This document shows, one piece after another, positions 53,298 to 61,205 of a DNA stretch of 64,000 nucleotides (within the stretch, counting starts at the first letter, position 1; the number at the start of each line of letters is the position of its first letter). The translations under genes were made by a program, and so were the position numbers. The notes beneath the pieces were generated by a model. That model worked only from the letters and a program-made list of their open reading frames with translations, was not told where the DNA came from and did no database searches. The DNA comes from an uncultured Clostridium sp. (GTDB taxonomy: Bacteria > Bacillota > Clostridia > Lachnospirales > Lachnospiraceae). The stretch spans positions 15,890 through 79,889 of the forward strand of contig NZ_URHZ01000016.1 of NCBI RefSeq assembly GCF_900547735.1, read 5' to 3'.

Positions 53298-54411
53298 TTT
53301 TTGCGCCCTCCTTTGGCAGTGTAAAGTAAAATTCGGCGCCGCCGTTATGGTTGGCCGCCTTGATATCGCCTCCATGGGCGACAATGATAGTCTTACAGAT
53401 GGATAAACCGATTCCCATTCCTTTTCTTCCGTCGTTGGATGTACTGGTGGTGGAAGAGGAACCGTCAAAAATCGTGCTCAGTTTTTCCGGGGGAATACCG
53501 ATTCCGTGATCCTGTACGTGGAATGTGACGAATTCATCATTGCTGTCCACATAGCATTCCACCGGTTCGGTGGTTTTGGAATGGACAAATGCATTCTCGA
53601 TCAGATTGATTAAAACCTGTTCGATCAGAACGGCATCCATTGGAATCATCAGCACCTCATCAGGAACACATACGTTAACCTTGGCATCCGGAAGTCTCTT
53701 CTTCAGCCGGATTACGGCTTCAGCCACAACTTCCTCAACTGGTTCCAGGGATTTATTCACTTTTGTGGTTTCATTGTTGATACGTGTGACGGACAGCAGA
53801 TTTTCCACCATATTTAAGAGCCAGTTGGAATCCTCCAGAATATGGGAAACCAGGTCGCTCTTCTCCGTCTCGGTCAGGTACTTGCCGTTCTCCAGATAGA
53901 CGGTGCTGGAACCGATGATGCTGGTCAGCGGAGTCCTCAAATCGTGGGAAATGGCACGGAGCAGGTTGGCCCTCATCTTCTCCTTTTCCGCCTCCATCAA
54001 AAGCTTCTCACGCTCGGAGAGAATACGCGCCTGCTCCTTCATATTCGTGGTCAGGGCGCTGGTAGCGATGGAGATGGAGAACATGGCGATAAAGGTAATC
54101 GGATATCCCGTCAGCGTAAAGTCCAGTGCAAAATAAGGATATGTAAATAAAAAGTTGACGCAGACAACGCCGAAAAGAGAGGCGAACAGCCCGAAAAAGT
54201 ATCCGGTTGTAAAACGTGCTGTCAAAAACAGGGCCAGAATGTAGCACAGGGCGATGTTGGCGGTAGGATTCTCCATAATATGGAAGAAAACGTAGGAGAG
54301 ACAGGTGGCAACGGCGAGCAGAGCGCCTGTCACGAACCAGTCGTTAATGGTTCCGTACTGCTTAAAAGGTGTTTGATGTTTGACTGTATCTTCGATGTCC
54401 TGATTGCTCAT
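53287..54411 (-). CDS. KdpD-like sensor histidine kinase lacking the N-terminal KdpD and USP domains
   Basis: 374 aa, ATG 54411. It starts directly with the DUF4118 four-helix membrane domain (TANIALCYILALFLTARFTTGYFFGLFASLFGVVCVNFLFTYPYF), then HisKA (RAISHDLRTPLTSIIGSSTVYLE) and HATPase (NLIENAFVHS, DHGIGIPPEKL, GMGIGLSICKTIIVAHGG). Full KdpD is ~900 aa with an ATP-binding KdpD domain and a universal-stress domain ahead; both are missing. Such short forms pair with KdpE-like regulators and may control other ion transporters. Confidence 0.9.
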   Translation of the reverse strand: MSNQDIEDTVKHQTPFKQYGTINDWFVTGALLAVATCLSYVFFHIMENPTANIALCYILALFLTARFTTGYFFGLFASLFGVVCVNFLFTYPYFALDFTLTGYPITFIAMFSISIATSALTTNMKEQARILSEREKLLMEAEKEKMRANLLRAISHDLRTPLTSIIGSSTVYLENGKYLTETEKSDLVSHILEDSNWLLNMVENLLSVTRINNETTKVNKSLEPVEEVVAEAVIRLKKRLPDAKVNVCVPDEVLMIPMDAVLIEQVLINLIENAFVHSKTTEPVECYVDSNDEFVTFHVQDHGIGIPPEKLSTIFDGSSSTTSTSNDGRKGMGIGLSICKTIIVAHGGDIKAANHNGGAEFYFTLPKEGAKIDS

Positions 54412-54519
54412 AGCCGGGTAGTCCTCCTGCGCATACTGTTACTGTTTGTTAACATTATACAATCTTTCACGCCAAAAGAGCAATGAAGATGTGTTAAAAA
54501 GTTGAAAAGGATGCGGTCA

Positions 54520-54548
54520 TTGATTTTTTTACCGCCTTGTGCTACACT
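54520..54548 (+). promoter_or_regulatory. Promoter of the methionine aminopeptidase gene
   Basis: TTGATT at 54520-54525, 17-bp spacer, TACACT at 54543-54548. Confidence 0.6.
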
Positions 54549-54640
54549 CCAATTCAGTGGGAGATCGGGGAAACAGGAGCCGTCCGGAATTTATGGCGGT
54601 CTGTAACCCGTAGACATATTAGTAGTCAGAAAGGAAAAAT

Positions 54641-55513
54641 ATGAAAAAGTTAGGAAGAAATGATGCCTGCTGGTGCGGCAGCGGAAAGAAATATAAACAT
54701 TGCCATGAGATGATAGATGAGCGTCTAGCGGCAGAGTCCGACAGGGGCCATATTGTCCCGACCAGAGATCTTTTAAAGACTCCGGAGCAGATAGAGGGAA
54801 TTAAGGAGAGCTGCGCGATCAATATTGCAGTCCTGGACTATGTGGCGGAACATATTAAAGAGGGCGTGACGACTGAGGAAATTGACAAGTGGGTTTACGA
54901 CGAGACGACAAAGCGCGGAGGAATCCCGGCGCCGCTGGGCTATGAAGGATTCCCGAAGAGCGTTTGCACATCAATCAACGAACAGGTATGCCACGGAATT
55001 CCCTCCGAAGATATAGTGTTAAAGGACGGAGACATCATCAATGTGGATGTTTCTACTATATACAAGGGATATTTTTCGGATTCTTCCAGGATGTTCTGTA
55101 TCGGCAATGTAAGCGAGGACAGACGGAAACTGGTGAACGTCGTAAAAGAGTGCGTGGAGCTGGGACTTGAAGAGGTAAAACCATGGGGATTCCTGGGCGA
55201 CATGGCCGAGGCGGTGAACGAGCATGCGGTAAAGAACGGATACACCGTTGTGCGTGAAATCGGGGGCCACGGAGTCGGCATCGAATTCCATGAAGAACCG
55301 TGGGTCGGCTACATCGGAAAACGCGGTACCGATATGATGCTGGTGCCGGGCATGATTTTCACAATCGAGCCGATGGTCAATATGGGAACGAGCGACATTT
55401 ATGTGGATGACTCGGATAACTGGTCGGTCTACACGGCGGACGGAGAGCCGTCTGCACAGTGGGAAATTATGGTTCTGGTGACGGAAGACGGGCATGAGGT
55501 GCTGGCATACTAA
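54641..55513 (+). CDS. map: Type I methionine aminopeptidase with SEC-C zinc motif
   Basis: 290 aa, ATG 54641 after AAAGG. The first ~25 residues are a SEC-C zinc knuckle (C10, C12, C21, H22), as at the end of SecA. The rest is the pita-bread peptidase M24A: HGIPSEDIVLKDGDIINVDVSTIYKGYFSDSSRMF holds two metal Asp, GGHGVGIEFHEEP the His and Glu, and the last Glu is in AQWEIMVLVTEDG. It removes the first Met from new proteins; the SEC-C end probably docks it to the ribosome. Likely a second copy beside a ribosomal-operon map gene. Confidence 0.93.
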   Translation: MKKLGRNDACWCGSGKKYKHCHEMIDERLAAESDRGHIVPTRDLLKTPEQIEGIKESCAINIAVLDYVAEHIKEGVTTEEIDKWVYDETTKRGGIPAPLGYEGFPKSVCTSINEQVCHGIPSEDIVLKDGDIINVDVSTIYKGYFSDSSRMFCIGNVSEDRRKLVNVVKECVELGLEEVKPWGFLGDMAEAVNEHAVKNGYTVVREIGGHGVGIEFHEEPWVGYIGKRGTDMMLVPGMIFTIEPMVNMGTSDIYVDDSDNWSVYTADGEPSAQWEIMVLVTEDGHEVLAY

Positions 55514-55607
55514 ACCTCTCAGGCTGCCGGTGTATCGGCCGCTGTTTTCACACTTCTGAATGGAAAACGGTGCGGCATGCATAATCGTACTATTAAATCT
55601 GCTTAAA

Positions 55608-55629
55608 ATGCATATTGTGCAAAATGCAT
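55608..55629. promoter_or_regulatory. Candidate LysR site upstream of its own gene
   Basis: Inverted ATGCAT-containing motif: ATGCATATTGTGC followed by AAAATGCAT. The half-site GCAAAATGCAT recurs as ATGCATTTTGC in front of the aminotransferase operon. Confidence 0.5.
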
Positions 55630-55666
55630 AATATTGAGGCATACATAAGACGGAGGGAGAAGGATC

Positions 55667-56572
55667 GTGACTGATATAGAAATCGAAGCATTTTTAGCCA
55701 TAGTCCACGCCGGAAGCTTTTCTAAGGCGGCAGGGGAGTTATATATATCCCAGTCGGCCCTCAGCCGCAGAATACAGGCGCTGGAAGAGGAGCTGGGGTA
55801 TCAGTTAATTATCCGCAATAAGGGAATCAGGAATGTGGAACTGACGCCGTCGGGCTATGCATTCGTGGAGGCGGCGACAAAGTGGAAGCTGCTCTGGAAT
55901 GAGATGCAGGAGATTGGAAAGCTGAATAATCAGACTTCCCTCAACATTTCCGTTATCAACAGTGTGAACGCCTATATTATGCCCGGATTTTTCCATGAAT
56001 TTATGGTGGAGAATCCCTCGGTTTACCTTACAATCAGAACGGTCCGTTCGCTTGACTCATGCAGGTATGTTGAGAACGGGACGGTCGATCTGGCCATTTT
56101 CTCGGATGACAGTTATACGCCGAATGCAGAGATGAAACCAGCTTACCGGGAGCCTCTCCTGCTGGTCTGCCGCCGGGATTTAGGGTATCCTGAGGAGGTC
56201 CATCCCGGAATGCTGGATGTTTCCAGGCACCTTTATATGCCCTGGAACAGGGAGTATGAAGCGTGGTACAGACGTTGGTTCAAGGGAAGGGAAAAACCGA
56301 AGGTGTGGTTTGACAACATCCATCTGATGGAGGAATTTCTGCTTCTCAATGATTACTGGACCATTGTACCGGCCTCCGCCGCCCATAAGATGAGCCGCAA
56401 CCCCGAACTGTCCATACACATGATCGCAGAGGGACCGCCGGACAGAATTATCTTTTACCAGCTTGGACCCTACCAGAAACCGGAAGCAACAAAGCTGTTT
56501 CTGGCCTGTTTTGATAAACATCTGAAAACCAACCATAAAGAAAGCGTTGAATCCCTGATTCGGCTGGAATAG
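55667..56572 (+). CDS. LysR family transcriptional regulator
   Basis: 301 aa from GTG 55667, seven bases after GGAGGGAG. N-terminal helix-turn-helix is clear (IEAFLAIVHAGSFSKAAGELYISQSALSRRIQALEEELGYQLIIRNKG); the effector domain follows (LNISVINSVNAYIMPGFFHEFMVENPSVYLTIRT). Not divergent from but upstream of the aminotransferase operon, with matching sequence motifs before both. Probably activates the PLP enzyme, carrier and RidA genes in response to their substrate. Confidence 0.92.
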   Translation: MTDIEIEAFLAIVHAGSFSKAAGELYISQSALSRRIQALEEELGYQLIIRNKGIRNVELTPSGYAFVEAATKWKLLWNEMQEIGKLNNQTSLNISVINSVNAYIMPGFFHEFMVENPSVYLTIRTVRSLDSCRYVENGTVDLAIFSDDSYTPNAEMKPAYREPLLLVCRRDLGYPEEVHPGMLDVSRHLYMPWNREYEAWYRRWFKGREKPKVWFDNIHLMEEFLLLNDYWTIVPASAAHKMSRNPELSIHMIAEGPPDRIIFYQLGPYQKPEATKLFLACFDKHLKTNHKESVESLIRLE

Positions 56573-56587
56573 AATTTATGCCTTTGT

Positions 56588-56613
56588 GCCCCGGAATTTT
56601 CCGGGGCCTTTTT
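56588..56613 (+). terminator. Terminator after lysR
   Basis: GCCCCGG/CCGGGGC stem, AATTTT loop, then CCTTTTT. Confidence 0.85.
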
Positions 56614-56614
56614 C

Positions 56615-56672
56615 TATCATAGAAAAGTGCTCCTATGATAGGAAAAAGCCTTCCGGGCGGGATTCTTTGTTC
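56615..56672. repeat. Palindromic repeat family B, short copy 2
   Basis: TATCATAGAA / TCCTATGATA palindrome, then GGAAAAAGCCTTCC, GGGCGGGATTC, TTTGTTC. Nearly identical to the copy in the metG leader. Confidence 0.8.
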
Positions 56673-56693
56673 TTTTATAAGAAACTTCTTATT

Positions 56694-56762
56694 GTGCATT
56701 TTGTCAAAAAAGAGAGAAATATGCATTTTGCTCATAAGTAATAGCCGGAGTGTGCAATTTAT
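56694..56762. promoter_or_regulatory. Candidate LysR sites before the aminotransferase operon
   Basis: Three related elements: GTGCATTTTG (56694-56703), ATGCATTTTGC (56721-56731) and GTGCAATTTAT (56752-56762). The last touches the -35 region. Confidence 0.5.
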
Positions 56763-56786
56763 GAGCGCCGGGCGGGGTGATATACT
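56759..56786 (+). promoter_or_regulatory. Promoter of the aminotransferase operon
   Basis: TTATGA at 56759-56764 (weak -35), 16-bp spacer, TATACT at 56781-56786. A weak -35 overlapped by a regulator motif fits an activated promoter. Confidence 0.5.
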
Positions 56787-56824
56787 AAGCGCAGCCAAAG
56801 GGTTAGAAGGAGGTTGTTGCTGTA

Positions 56825-57988
56825 ATGGACACAATTAATGTATTTGAGGAAGAACGAAAGCAGTTTAAAGCGCTGGATAAGTGGGTGTATCTGGACCACC
56901 CGACCTATGGACTGATTCCCCAGTATTCGCTGGATCGGATGGTGCCGTATCTGGAGCGGAGGAACTCCGAGGGGGTCAGCGTAACGGAGTTTTGGAACAC
57001 ATGGAACCATGCGGATGACTTGCGGCGGGATATTGCGGAGATGATAGGATGCGACGGCACGGAGGTGCTGTATGGACAGAGTTCCACACAACTGTTCAAT
57101 ATCATTGCTAACGGAATAGCGCTGGAGCCGGGCGATAATATTGTGACTACGGACAGTGTGTATCCGGCGGACGCATACGTGTGGCTGAACAAGGAGGCAC
57201 AGGGGATTGAACTCCGCTACGCCGAGACAGGGGCGGAGGGAATTTCCCCGGAGGAACTGATGAACTATACGGACGGGCACACAAAGGCGGTCGCACTCTG
57301 TATGGTTGAGAATAAAACGGGCTGGTGCCACGATATGAAAAGAATCGGTGAATTGTGCCATCAGAGAAATATTCTTTTGATCGCCGACGTGACGCAGTGT
57401 ATTAATGTTAAAAAGATCAATGTCAGGGAAATGAATATTGATTTCTTAACCACCTCCATTTACAAATGGATGATGGGAGCGCAGGGGCTCGGGTTCGGCT
57501 ATATCAGAAAAGAGCTTCTGCCGCTGCTTTCACAGAATGTCTGCGGCTGGGTAGGATCCGTGGACAGAAGCCATAATAATGCAAAACAGTTAAAACTCAG
57601 CAGCGATGCGAAACGTTTTGAACTGGGCGGCATCAGTTTTTCGGCTCTGCTAGGCATGGAGGCCGTGGTCAAACGCTATCTGGATCTGGGAGGCGGGGCG
57701 GTTGAGGAGAGAGTCCAGACGCTGGTACAGCATGTATATGACCGGGCGAAACGGGATTTAAAGAAAATTAAACTGAATGCGGAGCTTCCCAGGGAAAACC
57801 GTTCGGGCATTGTGATATTTAAAATTCCGGAGGGCATGAAAATCACCGATGAAATGCTGGCGGCGAGAGGAATCAGGGCCAGGGTGATGAATGGGACTGT
57901 CATCAGGACGGGTTTTCACTATATTAATAATCTTAATGATGCCGACAGGCTGATAGACGCTTTAGCGGAAATAGAAAATGAAAACTGA
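56825..57988 (+). CDS. Aminotransferase class V-fold PLP enzyme
   Basis: 387 aa, ATG 56825 after AGAAGGAGG. Fold type I, class V: YLDHPTYGLIPQYSLDRM opening, GQSSTQLFNIIANGIALEPGDNIVTTDSVYP, the PLP-ring Asp in LIADVTQCINV, and Lys214 in TSIYKWMMGAQGLGFGYI forming the Schiff base. Relatives include cysteine desulfurases, isopenicillin-N epimerase-like proteins and kynureninases. With a RidA protein and an amino-acid carrier in the same operon, an elimination or deamination of an imported amino acid is the best guess. Confidence 0.88.
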   Translation: MDTINVFEEERKQFKALDKWVYLDHPTYGLIPQYSLDRMVPYLERRNSEGVSVTEFWNTWNHADDLRRDIAEMIGCDGTEVLYGQSSTQLFNIIANGIALEPGDNIVTTDSVYPADAYVWLNKEAQGIELRYAETGAEGISPEELMNYTDGHTKAVALCMVENKTGWCHDMKRIGELCHQRNILLIADVTQCINVKKINVREMNIDFLTTSIYKWMMGAQGLGFGYIRKELLPLLSQNVCGWVGSVDRSHNNAKQLKLSSDAKRFELGGISFSALLGMEAVVKRYLDLGGGAVEERVQTLVQHVYDRAKRDLKKIKLNAELPRENRSGIVIFKIPEGMKITDEMLAARGIRARVMNGTVIRTGFHYINNLNDADRLIDALAEIENEN

Positions 57989-58019
57989 GTTGGGGGAGAG
58001 TTAAAAGGAGAGGGTAACT

Positions 58020-59237
58020 ATGAATAAGAAGAAAATGTCCATTTCAACAAAAATGCTGATCGGCTTTGTGGTTGGTACCGTATTAGGCGTAATTTTTTCG
58101 GCGGTGGGTTTCCACTCCGAATACATTGAAATGATTGGCAACCTGTTTATCAAATCGGTAAAAATGCTGATTGTGCCGCTTTTATTTTCATCGATGGTAT
58201 GTGGAGTCGCCAGTATGGATGACAGTAAAAAGCTGGGCCGTGTTTTCCTGAAAGCCGGATTTTTGTATCTGGCCATGACCGGACTCGCTATCTTTGCAGG
58301 TATTGCGGCGGTGAAACTGACCGGAATCGGCAGCGGAATGGAGCTCGGTATGGAAGCTGCGGAGATGGAAGGCAAGGCATATGCCGGTTTTGCGGCAACA
58401 ATTCTTAACCTGATTCCGGATAATCCGGTGAGCGCGATGGCAAACGGAGAACTGCTCCAGATTATCGTATTTTCCCTGCTTCTCGGCCTGGCGCTTGTGA
58501 AGGCGGGAGAGAAAGGAAAACCGTTTTTGCGCGGCATGCAGTCCTTTGTGGAGATTATGTTCCGCCTGGTGGAGGTCATCATGACGATTGCGCCGTTCGG
58601 AATCTGCGCATTGATGGCAAATACCATTGCAAAATACGGCCTTGCCACGATTCTGCCGCTTTTGAAAATGCTTGTGGTCTGCTATGTAACCATGATTTTA
58701 TTCGCCCTGGTGCTCTATCTTCCTCTGGTGAGTGTGTACTGTAAAATTCCGGCGCGCGTTTTTCTGAAACATGCCAGTGAACCGATCCTGATTGCGGCCA
58801 GCACACAGACATCGTCGGCGGCGATGAGCAGCAATATGCAGGTAGCTCAGAAGATGGGCGTTCCGGAGAGTATTTCCACCTTCCTGATATCACTCGGAAA
58901 TACCGTCAACATGTGCGGCGTGGCGATTTCTCTCGGAATCTTATCAAACTTTGTGGCAAACGCGTATGGAATCAACCTTACAATGGGCAACCAGATTACA
59001 ATTATTATTTCGGGAATCATGCTGGCCGTGGGCGCAGTCGGAGTTCCCAGCTACCAGCTTGTCATTATGACCGCCATCTTCCCGCAGGTAGGACTCCCGC
59101 TCGCCGGCGTGGCGCTCGTGTCCGGCGTGGACAGTATCCGCGGCATGATAAGCACGACAATGAACGTGCTGGGAGATTTGGTGGTGGCTCTTATTGTTGC
59201 AAAATCGGAAAAAGAACTTGGAGACTATTGCGAATAG
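58020..59237 (+). CDS. Dicarboxylate/amino acid:cation symporter (DAACS family)
   Basis: 405 aa, ATG 58020 after AAAGGAGAGG. GltP/SstT fold: eight helices with two re-entrant loops, the serine-rich loop STQTSSAAMSSNM, and NTVNMCGVAISLG in helix 7. Family members import glutamate, aspartate, serine/threonine or C4-dicarboxylates with Na+ or H+. Second gene of the operon, 31 bases after the PLP enzyme, so it probably brings in that enzyme's substrate. Confidence 0.93.
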   Translation: MNKKKMSISTKMLIGFVVGTVLGVIFSAVGFHSEYIEMIGNLFIKSVKMLIVPLLFSSMVCGVASMDDSKKLGRVFLKAGFLYLAMTGLAIFAGIAAVKLTGIGSGMELGMEAAEMEGKAYAGFAATILNLIPDNPVSAMANGELLQIIVFSLLLGLALVKAGEKGKPFLRGMQSFVEIMFRLVEVIMTIAPFGICALMANTIAKYGLATILPLLKMLVVCYVTMILFALVLYLPLVSVYCKIPARVFLKHASEPILIAASTQTSSAAMSSNMQVAQKMGVPESISTFLISLGNTVNMCGVAISLGILSNFVANAYGINLTMGNQITIIISGIMLAVGAVGVPSYQLVIMTAIFPQVGLPLAGVALVSGVDSIRGMISTTMNVLGDLVVALIVAKSEKELGDYCE

Positions 59238-59254
59238 GAACAGGAGGTAAGAAA

Positions 59255-59719
59255 ATGAGCTTCAGCGAGGTTATGAAAGAGAAAAATATCGTCCTTCCGC
59301 CGGCCAATGCGCCGGGAGGAATTTATTCCCAGATATATAGGGACGGGACCACCGTCTATGTATCCGGTCAGACGGCAAAATTAAACGGAGTTTTACAGTA
59401 TAAGGGAAAAGTGGGAAGAGATGTATCCGAGGAAGACGGCTATCAGGCCGCCGAACTGTGTGCGAAAAATGCCCTGGCCCAGATCGAGGCATATGCCGGA
59501 GGCATCGACCGGATTGACAGCGTCATCAAGCTGGTAGGTTATGTAAACTGCATTCCCGAGTTCACCCGGCAGGCAAATGTGATGAATGGCGCTTCTCAGA
59601 TTATCAGCGACATTTTCGGTGAGTGCGGACTCACGGTCAGAAGCGCCGTTGGAGTGGCGTCGCTGCCCGGAGACTCATCGGTGGAAGTGGAACTGATTGT
59701 GAAGATGAAGGAGGTTTAG
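59255..59719 (+). CDS. RidA family protein (enamine/imine deaminase)
   Basis: 154 aa from ATG 59255 after CAGGAGG; a longer open frame overlaps the carrier gene and is not used. YjgF/RidA fold: PPANAPGGIYSQIYRDGTTVYVSGQTAKLNG, and the C-terminal TVRSAVGVASLPGDSSVEVELI with the Arg that binds the enamine carboxylate. RidA speeds hydrolysis of reactive 2-aminoacrylate-type products made by PLP lyases. Its place after the PLP enzyme suggests the latter makes such an intermediate. Confidence 0.92.
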   Translation: MSFSEVMKEKNIVLPPANAPGGIYSQIYRDGTTVYVSGQTAKLNGVLQYKGKVGRDVSEEDGYQAAELCAKNALAQIEAYAGGIDRIDSVIKLVGYVNCIPEFTRQANVMNGASQIISDIFGECGLTVRSAVGVASLPGDSSVEVELIVKMKEV

Positions 59720-59865
59720 CGGAAGAGTGCAGGGGGTATCCGCAGTACGCCGTTTTCATGCGGAGGGGGACAGCAACGGCCCGGGCGATCGACAACCAGA
59801 CCGGTTTATGATAGACTAAACATAGTTACTATGATTATTATGGTTAATCTGTTAAGGAGCTGAAG

Positions 59866-60897
59866 ATGGGGACAATTGAAAAGATTGTAAAAAAGGTTGC
59901 GGATTTTAAAACAGAGCTGGAAAATATGCCCGTGAACAGGGAGGCCGCGGCGGTCGGCCGCGAGGAATTCACCCTTCTGCTGAGCGGGATATCTACGTGC
60001 CGGAAGGCGCCTGGAATATCGGAACATATGGGGTATGAGAAACTGTATCACTGTAAAACCAGGGAAGATGCAGAAGAGACGCGGGAACATTTGCAGAGAC
60101 TGTTCGGCATACATGACGAAGAATCATTTCTGGAGGCCTGCCGCAGGGAATATTCCGGCGGCGATCAGTATGAGCAGTTCATGACCTTCTGGGCAGGCGC
60201 GCCGCTGTTTGATATGTGCGAACTGTCACCGGAAGGGAAAGAAGCATTCAGCGAGTGCATTGAGCTGTCGAAGCAGTTTTATCCGATTTTGAAGGAGAAG
60301 GGCTATTATGCCTGGGATATCAGTGAAAAGATCGGACTTTTGAGAAAGGCCGCCGCCTGCGGCATTGTGTCTGATGAGAGGTTCTGGGAACTGTCGGATC
60401 CGTGGGTGAGGCAGGCGCAGGTATTTTACCATTCTTACAGAGAATATGCGGTTAGCTGCCTGTGCGGAGCCGTTTATTTTATGCACCGTGACAGCCCGGA
60501 CCTGGAAGGATTTTACCAGCTCAATGAGAATCTGGCCCGCCACTTATTCGAAGAGGGCGGCGCATGGCAGAGATCCGGCTGGTACGAGCCGGGGGAGCGT
60601 GAGTGGGCCGATTTGATGGCCGGTTCAAATCCCGGCTGCATTATCACGAAGAAGGCCATAGACAGCGGTGAAATCGGCTACATGTACCGGGAAGAACCGA
60701 CGGAAGGATTCCCTGACTGCGGATGGCGTTTCTTTGTGGGAGACGAGCCGGATGAGTATGTCAACCAGGTGGAAAATAACACCGTCTGCAGTTACAATAC
60801 GGCCTGCAACCTGGACCCGACGATACTGGCGTATTTCTATGCGGATTTTGGCCGTAAATTCGGGAAGACAGAGGATGGGTGGGTGGAAGAATTCTGA
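59866..60897 (+). CDS. DUF1266-DUF2185 two-domain protein
   Basis: 343 aa, ATG 59866 after AAGGAGCTG. The middle (YYAWDISEKIGLLRKAAACGIVSDERFWELSDPWVRQAQVFYHSYREYAVSCLCGAVYF) matches DUF1266; the last ~85 residues (GCIITKKAIDSGEIGYMYREEPTEGFPDCGWRFFVGDEPDEYV) match DUF2185, also called an immunity-protein-33-like domain. DUF1266 is common in polymorphic-toxin and effector neighbourhoods. No toxin gene adjoins it. Soluble, no signal peptide. Function unknown; a stand-alone immunity or house-keeping role are both open. Confidence 0.78.
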   Translation: MGTIEKIVKKVADFKTELENMPVNREAAAVGREEFTLLLSGISTCRKAPGISEHMGYEKLYHCKTREDAEETREHLQRLFGIHDEESFLEACRREYSGGDQYEQFMTFWAGAPLFDMCELSPEGKEAFSECIELSKQFYPILKEKGYYAWDISEKIGLLRKAAACGIVSDERFWELSDPWVRQAQVFYHSYREYAVSCLCGAVYFMHRDSPDLEGFYQLNENLARHLFEEGGAWQRSGWYEPGEREWADLMAGSNPGCIITKKAIDSGEIGYMYREEPTEGFPDCGWRFFVGDEPDEYVNQVENNTVCSYNTACNLDPTILAYFYADFGRKFGKTEDGWVEEF

Positions 60898-60979
60898 TCA
60901 GCCGGTCATCTGAAAGAGATTTATAAAGCGTAGTGATAATTCATATTAAAGAGATATCTTTATTGAAATTAAGTTGAAA

Positions 60980-61022
60980 AGCGGGATTCCAGGGTGTTTG
61001 TCTTTGGGATCCCGCTCTTTTC
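60980..61022 (+). terminator. Terminator after the DUF1266-DUF2185 gene
   Basis: AGCGGGAT-CC / GGGATCCCGCT stem with ~15-nt loop, then CTTTTCT. The rest of the 308-bp gap holds 12-bp-scale TTTCTATATCA tandem repeats (61020-61056) and a family B repeat. Confidence 0.8.
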
Positions 61023-61057
61023 TATATCATTTCTATATTATTTCTATATCATTTCTC

Positions 61058-61096
61058 TATCATAAGAAATTACGCCTATGATATAAAAAGCGCTCC
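61058..61096. repeat. Palindromic repeat family B, partial copy
   Basis: TATCATAAGAAATTACGCC / TATGATA head of the element, then AAAAAGCGCTCC; the 3' hairpin is missing. Confidence 0.65.
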
Positions 61097-61205
61097 TATT
61101 ATCAATGCAGTATAAAATACGGCAAATTTCTTCCAGGGTTGACAGCTCATCTTTTTATATGTATCCTCAGATCAAATGGCGGCGGAATGCCAGGGGAGGA
61201 AACAA

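Noticed and set aside
58913..59254. Long N-terminal extension of the RidA protein
   Set aside because: Overlaps the carrier gene in another frame; the ATG at 59255 has a strong ribosome site and fits the family.
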